A DNA stretch of 20,983 bases, from IMG/VR virus record IMGVR_UViG_3300030107_002717, positions 1 to 20,983 of that record; one strand, given 5' to 3'. This document shows positions 1 through 5,947 of the stretch, piece after piece. Below the pieces are notes generated by a model. The model had not been told where the DNA came from. It saw only the letters and a program-made list of their open reading frames with translations, and made no database searches. Both the position numbers and the translations under genes were made by a program. This DNA comes from a virus. The first letter of the stretch is position 1; each line of letters begins with the position of its first letter.

Positions 1-59
1 CTGGAGGAGCAGGTACTACAGCTACTGGACAATTTGTTACAGAGCTAGAAATGAACTAG
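1..59 (+). CDS. C-terminal end of a Gly/Thr-rich protein (partial)
   Basis: Only the last 18 codons lie in the window, read in the third frame from position 3 and ending at TAG (57-59). The tail reads GGAGTTATGQFVTELEMN. Its Gly/Ala/Thr-rich character resembles the low-complexity secreted protein that follows 4 nt later on the same strand, so it is probably the previous gene of that plus-strand unit. Of the three plus-strand frames this is the one with a protein-like composition, but with so little sequence the call rests mainly on spacing and composition. Function unknown. Confidence 0.45.
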   Translation, partial: GGAGTTATGQFVTELEMN

Positions 60-63
60 GACA

Positions 64-549
64 ATGAAGAAAGTTATAGTACTACTATGGCTTAGTTTGA
101 TGGGGTCTGCTGCTAATGCCGTGCCAGTGGTCCCCAATTTTCAGCAGGGCTCGATGACGAGCCATACAGAAACTGAAAGTACAGTTACAGAAACCATAAA
201 TTCAATAGATTATAGGACAGGATGGGAATACAGCGTGACTGGGGTAGGCGTTTCCAACAACGGAGAAGCACTAAACCCACCAGTGAATACATCAACAGTA
301 ACAGTGACTCCTTCCACTGCAGCAGGAACGAACGGTGGAGCTGGTGGAGTAACAATAACAGGAGCAGTAACAAGTTCCTTCGATGCGTTAGATTTCTCAC
401 AGCAAAACAACTTCACAATAACGGAACCAGGGGAAGCATTTCAATTTTCCCAAACATATCAAGGACCAGGGATCACCAATCAGACCGTGATACAAAGAGT
501 CACCTCCATAACAAGCGTCACCGACACGACAAGTACGTTTACCCAGTAA
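64..549 (+). CDS. Secreted Thr/Ser-rich protein with signal peptide, unknown function
   Basis: A 161-aa protein starting at ATG with an AGGA-type ribosome site 3 nt upstream. Residues 1-19 form a clear Sec signal peptide: a Lys pair (MKK), a hydrophobic core and an A-N-A site consistent with signal peptidase I cleavage. The mature part is Thr/Ser/Val/Gly-rich with no Cys, looks beta-rich, and has a Gly/Ala-rich stretch near residues 87-98. No catalytic motif is visible. It is followed by a second gene with its own export signal in another frame, and the two probably act together at the host envelope or in the virion. I do not recognise the family; a virion or surface protein is a guess from the signal peptide and composition. 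Confidence 0.7.
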   Translation: MKKVIVLLWLSLMGSAANAVPVVPNFQQGSMTSHTETESTVTETINSIDYRTGWEYSVTGVGVSNNGEALNPPVNTSTVTVTPSTAAGTNGGAGGVTITGAVTSSFDALDFSQQNNFTITEPGEAFQFSQTYQGPGITNQTVIQRVTSITSVTDTTSTFTQ

Positions 550-1667
550 TTGCAACGGGTCTCATACTTAATTCTTTACTACCAATTAAAGCCTTAGCAG
601 AAGGTGTTGGTGGTGTAAGTGCAACAGCAAATCCTATAGCCAATAGTTCGGGCTCGGTCACGAACCAGGCAATACAAGTTTTACAAGGTCCATACATAAC
701 CAACACCTACGGTGGTGGTGTCCAGTGTCAGGGTAGTACATTAAACGTCACTCCCTATGTTCAGTTTGCTGACTCAAGGAAGTGGCCATGGGAAGATTAC
801 TATGATGAACCACAATATAATATGAGTGACTACTCTGGTAGGACTACTACTCAGACTGTTACTGTTAAAAACTATCCTTGGGAGTCATGGTATGACGATA
901 GGACTAAAGCAGATGGTAGTAGATGGTTTGAAGATGGAGATGATATACAAATAGAAATGGAAATAGATGGTCCTGATGGTGTACCTGATGTAGTAAGCAA
1001 TCAATCAATGGAACCTACATGGTATAAACCAGTAAGGACTGACATGAAAGCAAACCAAAGTTTTAATATGGGTCTCAGTGCTACTCTGTCTATACCATTG
1101 AATAAGAAATTAAGAGACCAGTGTCATCAAGCAGCACAAGCACAGATTAATCATCAAGTTCAATTGACATCTAATAAAAGATTAGATTTTGAGATCGCAA
1201 GATTAAAAAATTGTGGTGAACTCAAAAAGGCTGGTATATTTTTCCATCCAGCATCACCATACCATAGTATATGTGCTGACGTAGTAGTCACAAATCCTGG
1301 TGGTAAGATTGTACCACACAAACATGACCTACCTCAACCTAACTTTGAGGATTCTTCTTCTGAGACTCCTTCTTCTGAGACTCTAACTCCTTCTCCTTCT
1401 TCTTCTGAGCCTTCTCCCTCTTCGCATGATTCTTCGCAAACGGGATCGGAAGTAGACCTTTCTTCTTCCGATACTCATTCGTCTTCAGCTCTTCCTGAGT
1501 CGGGCGGTATGTCGTTTTTCCGAGGATGGCGTTTACCTTGGTCATCACCTGCTTCACAGCAGGTTTCACAACCCTCAGCAGCAGATCAGCTAGGGGTTTT
1601 GCAAGTAGGGCAGAGCTTGCAGCCACAGACGCAATCACCGCAGTCGTCGTCACAATCTGAGGACTAG
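528..1667 (+). CDS. Secreted protein with signal peptide and Ser-rich tail; start codon unclear
   Basis: A protein-like reading frame beginning around KYVYPVIATG, followed by a hydrophobic stretch and an A-L-A cleavage site before EGVGG, so a signal peptide is likely. The mature part has Trp/Tyr/Asp-rich segments (NYPWESWYDD), a conserved-looking region (RLDFEIARLKNCGELKKAG) and a His/Pro stretch (PHKHDLPQPNF). No in-frame ATG, GTG, TTG or CTG occurs between about 225 and 820; the next ATG (about 820) would remove the signal peptide. The 5' limit given is therefore only where protein-like sequence begins, and a non-AUG start (for example ATT at 549, touching the upstream stop), a frameshift or a sequence error are all possible. 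The last 110 codons are Ser/Pro/Gln-rich and antisense to the opposing gene; the ancestral end may have been near 1350. Function unknown; probably exported. Confidence 0.6.
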   Translation, partial: DKYVYPVIATGLILNSLLPIKALAEGVGGVSATANPIANSSGSVTNQAIQVLQGPYITNTYGGGVQCQGSTLNVTPYVQFADSRKWPWEDYYDEPQYNMSDYSGRTTTQTVTVKNYPWESWYDDRTKADGSRWFEDGDDIQIEMEIDGPDGVPDVVSNQSMEPTWYKPVRTDMKANQSFNMGLSATLSIPLNKKLRDQCHQAAQAQINHQVQLTSNKRLDFEIARLKNCGELKKAGIFFHPASPYHSICADVVVTNPGGKIVPHKHDLPQPNFEDSSSETPSSETLTPSPSSSEPSPSSHDSSQTGSEVDLSSSDTHSSSALPESGGMSFFRGWRLPWSSPASQQVSQPSAADQLGVLQVGQSLQPQTQSPQSSSQSED

Positions 1668-2334
1668 GTAGATACTGTTCTACTACTCCTATATCCTCAT
1701 AGAGGGACACACAAATTAATTTATTAAGGTTGTTAGGATCGGGTTGTAACTCGTGTCCTACAACCTTTTCTTTTTCATTAGGTCCAACTGATCCTATCCT
1801 TGGTTCTAAAGGGCCAGGACATTCTGGATCACCTTCAGGTTCGTCTGTAGGAGGTGCATCTGGTGTATCTGGTGGTGCAATAGATCCTGTATCTCCTGTG
1901 TCTACACCTTCTGGAGCATTCTCTGGTTCACCGTAAATAGTCTGCCAAGTTAATTCTCTGGCATCATAATTTGGTGCTGTAAAATATGGCATTCCACCAT
2001 CACACAACACGGTATTACCTTTTGGGTCATCATTAACTAACTGTTTATTTCTACTTCTCTGCTTTACATTCTCTTTGTGTACCTGAACACAACCAGGCAT
2101 ATCAACAACAGGTGTCCCTGCAAAGATAGTAACTGGTGGGACATTTGGTAATGATAAAGACGTACCCTGCACCCAAATACGCTGATCTGCTATTTCTCGT
2201 ACATTAATTCTCCTCACACCACCCATGTTTATTTGGTTGGTATTAGAATCAATGCTAGGAATAAACCTAATATTCTGCCCGTCAGGGGAGATTTTAATAT
2301 TAGGGTTGACCTGTATTCTCTCTATCGGATCCAT
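1339..2334 (-). CDS. Unknown 331-aa protein with acidic Pro-rich linker, membrane segment and Lys-rich tail
   Basis: Starts MDPIERIQVN. Regions in order: a folded-looking N-terminal part (1-130) with two Cys (about 82 and 111), an acidic Pro/Asp/Glu-rich linker (about 135-175), a hydrophobic segment near 226-254 rich in Ala, Val and Leu, and a strongly basic Lys/Gln/Ser tail (305-331, with KKKEKE and KKESQKK). This suggests a single-pass membrane protein with a charged tail. The start overlaps the end of the upstream gene by 35 nt, and it is the last gene of the minus-strand run. Its final 110 codons are antisense to the end of the plus-strand secreted protein. I recognise it only as the type of unannotated protein found in T4-like cyanophages; a virion or envelope role is inference. 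Confidence 0.75.
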   Translation of the reverse strand: MDPIERIQVNPNIKISPDGQNIRFIPSIDSNTNQINMGGVRRINVREIADQRIWVQGTSLSLPNVPPVTIFAGTPVVDMPGCVQVHKENVKQRSRNKQLVNDDPKGNTVLCDGGMPYFTAPNYDARELTWQTIYGEPENAPEGVDTGDTGSIAPPDTPDAPPTDEPEGDPECPGPLEPRIGSVGPNEKEKVVGHELQPDPNNLNKLICVSLYEDIGVVEQYLPSPQIVTTTAVIASVAASSALLAKPLADLLLRVVKPAVKQVMTKVNAILGKTTYRPTQEELKTNEYRKKKGLLPIPFAKNHAKREKAQKKKEKELESQKKESQKKNPQS

Positions 2335-2584
2335 CAGGGACTATTGATCTATAATTACCATTAGGTTGTGTACCTTTTATATATCCAGTAGTCTTTGGCC
2401 ATGCTTCCTTTATAGCATTACGAACTTCTTCTCTAACAATCAGTCTAAGTTCAGTTGCTTGTGCTTCTATTCTTTTTTGGGGACCACCAGTAGCATTATC
2501 AATGGCAACATTGCCACCAACAATACCACCAGTACCGACAACAGCTACTGCTGTTCCATAAGTTGCAAGTTTTTGTACATCCAT
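2300..2584 (-). CDS. Small protein with hydrophobic Gly-rich N-terminus, unknown function
   Basis: A 94-aa protein (MDVQKLATYGTAV...). The ATG is chosen because it overlaps the upstream stop as TAATG; the open frame continues further upstream but that part reads as a shadow of the preceding gene. Residues 8-28 are hydrophobic and Gly-rich (AVAVVGTGGIVGG), perhaps a membrane segment. Residues 38-60 look like an amphipathic helix of alternating charges (RIEAQATELRLIVREEV). The C-terminus is polar. It sits between two other proteins with membrane-like segments in a run that looks cotranscribed. No family recognised. Confidence 0.65.
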   Translation of the reverse strand: MDVQKLATYGTAVAVVGTGGIVGGNVAIDNATGGPQKRIEAQATELRLIVREEVRNAIKEAWPKTTGYIKGTQPNGNYRSIVPDGSDRENTGQP

Positions 2585-3129
2585 TAGCAATTCTTGTTTA
2601 AATCTTCTGCCATTTGTCCGCCTATATCTGAACCAGCATCCATTCCCATCATCGTAGCAGCACCAGCAAGTACCCAACCAACATAAGGAATAGAGGCGAG
2701 ACCAGTACTAGCAACACCTGCACCGACGCTACCGCCGACAAGCTTCCCCGTTTGCTTTCCACCACCGATTGCCTCGATACAGGCGACAGACTTTTTTGAC
2801 GAGTCTCCATAATATTGTTGTTGCCTTCTACTCTCCAAGTGCTGAATCCCATCCATCGTGTATTCTTCTTCCACTTTAACTGTGTTATTACCCAATCCCA
2901 GAAAGCCACCTTTCTCTTTAATATCCCTTTCCACACGCATCACTTTAGGATCATTGGCTTTATAATTTATTCTATAACCATCTTTACCTGCTTCTACTTG
3001 ATAAGAAGTGTAGTTTCCTACAGGTAAATTTACAACAGGAAAAGACTTCTTGTTAGCAAGAAGTCCTATCATTCCTATATGACTAACCCCTAGAAGTGTT
3101 CCTAGAGATATTCCAATCCACTTGTTCAT
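2584..3129 (-). CDS. Membrane-anchored protein with glycine-zipper-like C-terminus, unknown function
   Basis: 181 aa. Residues 5-24 form an N-terminal hydrophobic helix (signal anchor or uncleaved signal peptide). A polar, probably beta-rich middle follows (NYTSYQVEAGKDGYRINY). The C-terminal third is Gly/Ala-rich with repeated G-x-x-x-G spacing (GKLVGGSVGAGVAS), resembling the glycine-zipper segments of membrane-inserting proteins. Two Cys occur, near 117 and at the very C-terminus. The start has a GAGGAT ribosome site in the 18-nt gap after the previous gene. Glycine zippers occur in some envelope and pore-associated proteins, so an envelope role is possible but not shown. Confidence 0.7.
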   Translation of the reverse strand: MNKWIGISLGTLLGVSHIGMIGLLANKKSFPVVNLPVGNYTSYQVEAGKDGYRINYKANDPKVMRVERDIKEKGGFLGLGNNTVKVEEEYTMDGIQHLESRRQQQYYGDSSKKSVACIEAIGGGKQTGKLVGGSVGAGVASTGLASIPYVGWVLAGAATMMGMDAGSDIGGQMAEDLNKNC

Positions 3130-3147
3130 ATACCAATATCCTCATCA

Positions 3148-3426
3148 TTAATTGGGGATTCCGAATCCCGAACTGGCTGCTTCTTGCGGAGCTGGCGAAG
3201 GACTACCCAAAGCAGCATCATCCCCAAAGGAAGGAAGATCATTGGTGCCAGTAGGAAGTGCGTCACCGCCCAATCCTCCAAACCCACCAGTGACAGCTTC
3301 AAGAGCTTGCTGCTTGACCGAATCAATAATAGAATCTCGGTTGACATATACAAATAGACCACTGCCAACAACGGCAATAGATACAACGCCAGACGCAACA
3401 GCAATGATGTTAACAATTTTCTGCAT
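3148..3426 (-). CDS. Small single-pass membrane protein, unknown function
   Basis: 92 aa. Residues 5-28 form one strongly hydrophobic segment (IIAVASGVVSIAVVGSGLF), followed by a short charged helix (NRDSIIDSVKQQ) and a Gly/Pro/Ala/Ser-rich flexible tail. This frame is preferred over the overlapping one at 3126-3416 because it starts with ATG 2 nt after the upstream stop, has a single clean membrane segment and does not invade the next gene. It lies among other membrane-segment proteins. No family assignment; the shape would fit a small virion, lysis or envelope protein. Confidence 0.65.
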   Translation of the reverse strand: MQKIVNIIAVASGVVSIAVVGSGLFVYVNRDSIIDSVKQQALEAVTGGFGGLGGDALPTGTNDLPSFGDDAALGSPSPAPQEAASSGFGIPN

Positions 3427-3428
3427 TT

Positions 3429-3866
3429 TTAAATCTCATAAGTTTTCTTTTCTTTGCTATTAGGATCAACAGCAATGATTTTCAATGGTGCTTGTTCTAT
3501 ACGAATAGTTTGAGTAGGTCCACCTGAACCAGAAGATCCGTTACCGTTACCATTGTTCTGCATCTTCATAGTACCATCACCCTTCTTAGATGCTGTCTGA
3601 ATTCCGAAGCTAGCTAAAACTCCAGTAAAAACCGAAGCTATAAATGTAGGATCGATTTTCTGTTGAGGAATACCTGGGATGGCAACATAATTTAAAGTCA
3701 AAATTCCACCGCTCCAGGCAAGTACAGTAATTCTCACCATTGTGGAGATGATTGCTGCTTGTTCCTCTGGGTCTGGTATAATCGCAGACTTTACTTTACC
3801 GAAGAGACCTTTCTTTTTCTCTTCTTTATGTTCCTCTTGGACTAGAGGTTCTTCCTTTTCAGACAT
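3429..3866 (-). CDS. Two-segment membrane protein, unknown function
   Basis: 145 aa. A very charged Glu/Lys N-terminus (1-28) precedes a basic amphipathic segment and two hydrophobic segments (about 38-62 and 73-91) joined by a short Pro/Gly loop. A Gly/Asn/Ser-rich low-complexity linker (about 104-117) leads to a polar C-terminus. Two helices with charged ends would be compatible with a holin-like protein, but I see no holin signature and no endolysin nearby, so I do not make that call. The gene upstream codes for another small membrane protein. Confidence 0.7.
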   Translation of the reverse strand: MSEKEEPLVQEEHKEEKKKGLFGKVKSAIIPDPEEQAAIISTMVRITVLAWSGGILTLNYVAIPGIPQQKIDPTFIASVFTGVLASFGIQTASKKGDGTMKMQNNGNGNGSSGSGGPTQTIRIEQAPLKIIAVDPNSKEKKTYEI

Positions 3867-3897
3867 ATAACGTTATTTAACTTATATTATATAGTCT

Positions 3898-4074
3898 TTA
3901 TTTTGTTTCTTGTATGGCTTCTTTTATTACAGTTTTCAATTGTCTTAGTTTCTTTTTACCAAGTCCTGCTCTTGTATCTATCTTAACTTTAACCCAATAG
4001 ACTCCTGCTAATACGAGGAGGAAAGGAATGGCTTCTGCCCATGAGATATCATTCCATGCTTCTACAACATTCAT
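3898..4074 (-). CDS. 58-aa single-pass membrane protein, unknown function
   Basis: A short gene in the gap between regA and the 145-aa membrane protein: ATG at 4074 to TAA at 3898. The protein starts MNVVEAWNDISWAEA, has a hydrophobic segment at about 16-30 (IPFLLVLAGVYWVKV), then a basic tail (LGKKKLRQLK), so the C-terminus is probably cytoplasmic. Codon use and the clear hydrophobic-then-basic design argue it is real. There is no strong ribosome site; the leader is AT-rich. The 31 nt between its stop and the next start hold a 10-bp palindrome (ATAACGTTAT, 3867-3876) and a TATAAT-like hexamer (3886-3891) without a recognisable -35 element. Confidence 0.65.
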   Translation of the reverse strand: MNVVEAWNDISWAEAIPFLLVLAGVYWVKVKIDTRAGLGKKKLRQLKTVIKEAIQETK

Positions 4075-4100
4075 AATTTATTTTTTAACTATAGTATATA

Positions 4101-4529
4101 TTACTCTGATGTCTGTCTCTTTTTACCGATGTTATACTTGGATTCAAGACCCCACTCACTCTTTTCTTTATATGAAATAACCTTTATCTGACTAAGAGGT
4201 GCTGCATCTTCAATTACAGACTCGTTAACAATCTTTACTAAACCCCAATCAGATAATAACTTAATAATTCTGTTACGTCTTTGTACATCATTCGCATACA
4301 AGTTTGCTTTCTTACCGTCCAAAGCAAATAGTTCTTTGAAATGTACTATGTAATACTGTCCCTTCTTATGAAGGATGTGGCATGACTGGTATAACTTCTT
4401 TTCCTTACGAGAAGCAACACCAATTCTTGTTAATGTTTCACGAACTTTAAGGAAGTCATCTGCTTGTGGCAAGAGCACCTCAACCATATCATCTTTAGTC
4501 CACTGAACCTCTTTAAGTTCATTCATCAT
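4101..4529 (-). CDS. regA: RegA translational repressor
   Basis: RegA is the T4 RNA-binding protein that blocks translation of many early phage mRNAs, including its own and those of the clamp and clamp loader, by binding near the start codon. The match is strong: FLKVRETLTRIG, LYQSCHILHKKG, YYIVHFKELFALDG and, near the end, KYNIGK line up with T4 RegA. At 142 aa it is longer than T4's 122 aa, because of an N-terminal extension of about 14 residues and a slightly longer C-terminus. The chosen ATG has a strong GGAGGT ribosome site and an ATGA overlap with gp62; an internal ATG at 4487 would match the T4 length but lacks a ribosome site. As in T4, regA directly follows gp62; here gp43 does not come next. 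Confidence 0.95.
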   Translation of the reverse strand: MMNELKEVQWTKDDMVEVLLPQADDFLKVRETLTRIGVASRKEKKLYQSCHILHKKGQYYIVHFKELFALDGKKANLYANDVQRRNRIIKLLSDWGLVKIVNESVIEDAAPLSQIKVISYKEKSEWGLESKYNIGKKRQTSE

Positions 4530-4921
4530 TTACCTCCTCTATTCAGTTTTTCTTTAATGTAATCAAGTTGTTTTGGAGATAGAATTCTTAATGCTTGTTG
4601 GGCTTTTTCATTACTATATCCATAGTATTGCTTCACAAGGTCAAGATCATCCACCTTTTTCTTTTTAGCCCACGGAGAAAATCTCTTACGGGATCTGATC
4701 GTATTTATAAAAAAATCATATTGGAGTCTCTTATCCAGATTAGGATACCGATTCATTTCATTGGCAAACATAACAGTATCCATATGATGTGAAACACATT
4801 TGTTAATAACATAAGGAGTATAGTTTTTCTCCCAATCAGGATCTTCTCCCATGAGATACTTCTTACTGTAATTAATACTGTTCAGGTAATCCTTTAAAGG
4901 ATAACGTTCATCATATGCCAT
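4526..4921 (-). CDS. 62: Clamp loader small subunit gp62
   Basis: In T4, one gp62 joins four gp44 subunits to load the gp45 clamp onto primer-template DNA. The 131-aa protein carries the family's typical central segment (FANEMNRYPNLDKRLQYDFF) followed by a basic stretch and W (RSRKRFSPWAKKKK), aligning with the T4 segment containing GKRYGKW. It is clearly shorter than T4 gp62 (187 aa). Position supports the call: it ends with an ATGA overlap onto regA, as in T4. Unlike T4 it is not next to gp44; about 6.5 kb of metabolic and modification genes separate them. Its start overlaps the end of the upstream oxygenase gene by 11 nt. Confidence 0.85.
   Translation of the reverse strand: MAYDERYPLKDYLNSINYSKKYLMGEDPDWEKNYTPYVINKCVSHHMDTVMFANEMNRYPNLDKRLQYDFFINTIRSRKRFSPWAKKKKVDDLDLVKQYYGYSNEKAQQALRILSPKQLDYIKEKLNRGGK
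4702..4709 (-). promoter_or_regulatory. Possible T4-type late promoter TATAAATA
   Basis: An exact match to the T4 late-promoter core TATAAATA on the minus strand, inside the gp62 gene. It would start transcripts entering regA and the downstream membrane-protein block, which look like late genes. In AT-rich DNA a few such octamers are expected by chance in a window of this size, and this one also encodes part of gp62, so the call is weak. Confidence 0.3.
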
Positions 4922-5366
4922 ACTTTAATGCCACCGTAAATCTGTGTGAGTTTCTGAAAGATGTTGCCTTATGCTTTATACTAGCATCAAAATAAAAAAA
5001 TCTGTTAGGTAAAGGTTTAATACCTTTAATCTCATTATCAATTATAAGTTGCGTCTCTCCTCCTTCCTGTTCATCATAATTCTCAGTGAGATAAAATAAT
5101 CCAGTAATACCTTCATCACCATCTATATGAAAATAAGGATTCTCTCCTGGAGCAAAGCAATTAATATATGCTCTATAGAGTTTAAACCTTCCATACTCTT
5201 TAGGAAAATCTCTAAGTTGATGTTGTTTTAAATCAAGATCATGAACCATTCCTGTTGGTGGAGTACACAGGCTATCACGTTCTCCATACTTATACAAGCA
5301 ACTTCTAGAATAATTTACAAAAGATAAGTATGCTTCATGAGTTAGATAGTTGTCTGTTATTTGCAT
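4911..5366 (-). CDS. 2-oxoglutarate/Fe(II)-dependent oxygenase (prolyl-4-hydroxylase type)
   Basis: 151 aa with the facial-triad pattern of this superfamily: H80-x-D82 in PYFHIDGD, a second metal-ligand candidate H132 in IKHKATSF, and a basic residue after it (R142, in HRFTVALKY) that would bind 2-oxoglutarate. GGETQL between them is typical of the prolyl-4-hydroxylase-like branch. Such enzymes hydroxylate or demethylate proteins, nucleic acids or small molecules using O2, Fe(II) and 2-oxoglutarate; the substrate cannot be read from the sequence. It is compact and likely a minimal double-stranded beta-helix. It overlaps a second oxygenase gene upstream by 10 nt and gp62 downstream by 11 nt, so the three are probably cotranslated. 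Confidence 0.85.
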   Translation of the reverse strand: MQITDNYLTHEAYLSFVNYSRSCLYKYGERDSLCTPPTGMVHDLDLKQHQLRDFPKEYGRFKLYRAYINCFAPGENPYFHIDGDEGITGLFYLTENYDEQEGGETQLIIDNEIKGIKPLPNRFFYFDASIKHKATSFRNSHRFTVALKYGI

Positions 5367-5947
5367 AGGAAATCAGTGTTGATAATAATACGGTTCTTAT
5401 ACTTGGATGGAGAATGACCTGTATGCAGGTACGTTCCATCAAATATAACTATTCTATTTTCTTTTGCTTCAACTGAATGAAGAGGTCTTAGATCTCCTAG
5501 ATCTGTTTCCAAATACTCCTCATGAGAATGAACCTGCTTATCATATATTACCGTCTCAGCATCTGAATCAGTAAGATAGTATACTGATGCAAAGTGAGGT
5601 GCATATACATCAACATGAGGAGTATGCATATGCTTCTCAGGAGAGTAAGTAGTCATATCCACTCTCTGTTTACCTATAGTAAATTCTAATTCACCTTGAG
5701 TAATACAATCATATACTAGAGTAGTAAATCCTTGAAGTGATCTAGCATACTCTGATATAGGAACACCATCTTCATTATGAACTACATGAAAGAATCCAAA
5801 AGAGCTTAAATTATTTTCACTATCCCAACCATGTCCAGCACTAATATCAGACTTATACCTCCAAGGAAATTCTGGACCATTAACTTCATCTTTAATAGAT
5901 TTGAAATATGACTGTGGTAAAAAATCATCAACGACACTATACATCAT
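5357..5947 (-). CDS. 2-oxoglutarate/Fe(II)-dependent oxygenase, second paralogue
   Basis: 196 aa. Metal-ligand candidates are H111-x-D113 (in TPHVDVYAP) and H175 (in YLHTGHSP), with R186 (KNRIIINTDF) as the likely 2-oxoglutarate-binding residue. The segment ASVYYLTDSDAETVIYD is typical of phage and bacterial members of this fold. It is longer than, and quite diverged from, the next gene, so the pair is not a recent duplication. The substrate is unknown. The start overlaps the dam gene by 11 nt, so Dam and both oxygenases form one tight block. Two adjacent ATG codons (MM) leave the exact start uncertain by one codon. Confidence 0.82.
   Translation of the reverse strand: MMYSVVDDFLPQSYFKSIKDEVNGPEFPWRYKSDISAGHGWDSENNLSSFGFFHVVHNEDGVPISEYARSLQGFTTLVYDCITQGELEFTIGKQRVDMTTYSPEKHMHTPHVDVYAPHFASVYYLTDSDAETVIYDKQVHSHEEYLETDLGDLRPLHSVEAKENRIVIFDGTYLHTGHSPSKYKNRIIINTDFLCK

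Noticed and set aside
222-527. Upstream part of the long plus-strand frame ending at 1667
   Set aside because: It reads as a shadow of the signal-peptide gene at 64-549, with Arg/Asn/Ser-rich non-protein-like composition; only the part after about 528 looks real.
1730-1936. Gly/Ser/Pro-rich plus-strand frame
   Set aside because: It is the antisense of the acidic Pro-rich linker of the 331-aa gene; composition follows from that.
2649-2936. Minus-strand 95-aa frame within the 181-aa gene
   Set aside because: Fully inside a better-supported gene in another frame, with no ribosome site or protein-like features.
3126-3416. Leu-rich minus-strand frame overlapping the 92-aa membrane protein
   Set aside because: The other frame has a cleaner membrane protein with ATG and gene spacing that fits; this one overlaps the next start and looks like a shadow.
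3429-3866. 145-aa two-helix protein as a holin
   Set aside because: Topology alone is not enough; no holin signature and no endolysin or spanin neighbour is seen.
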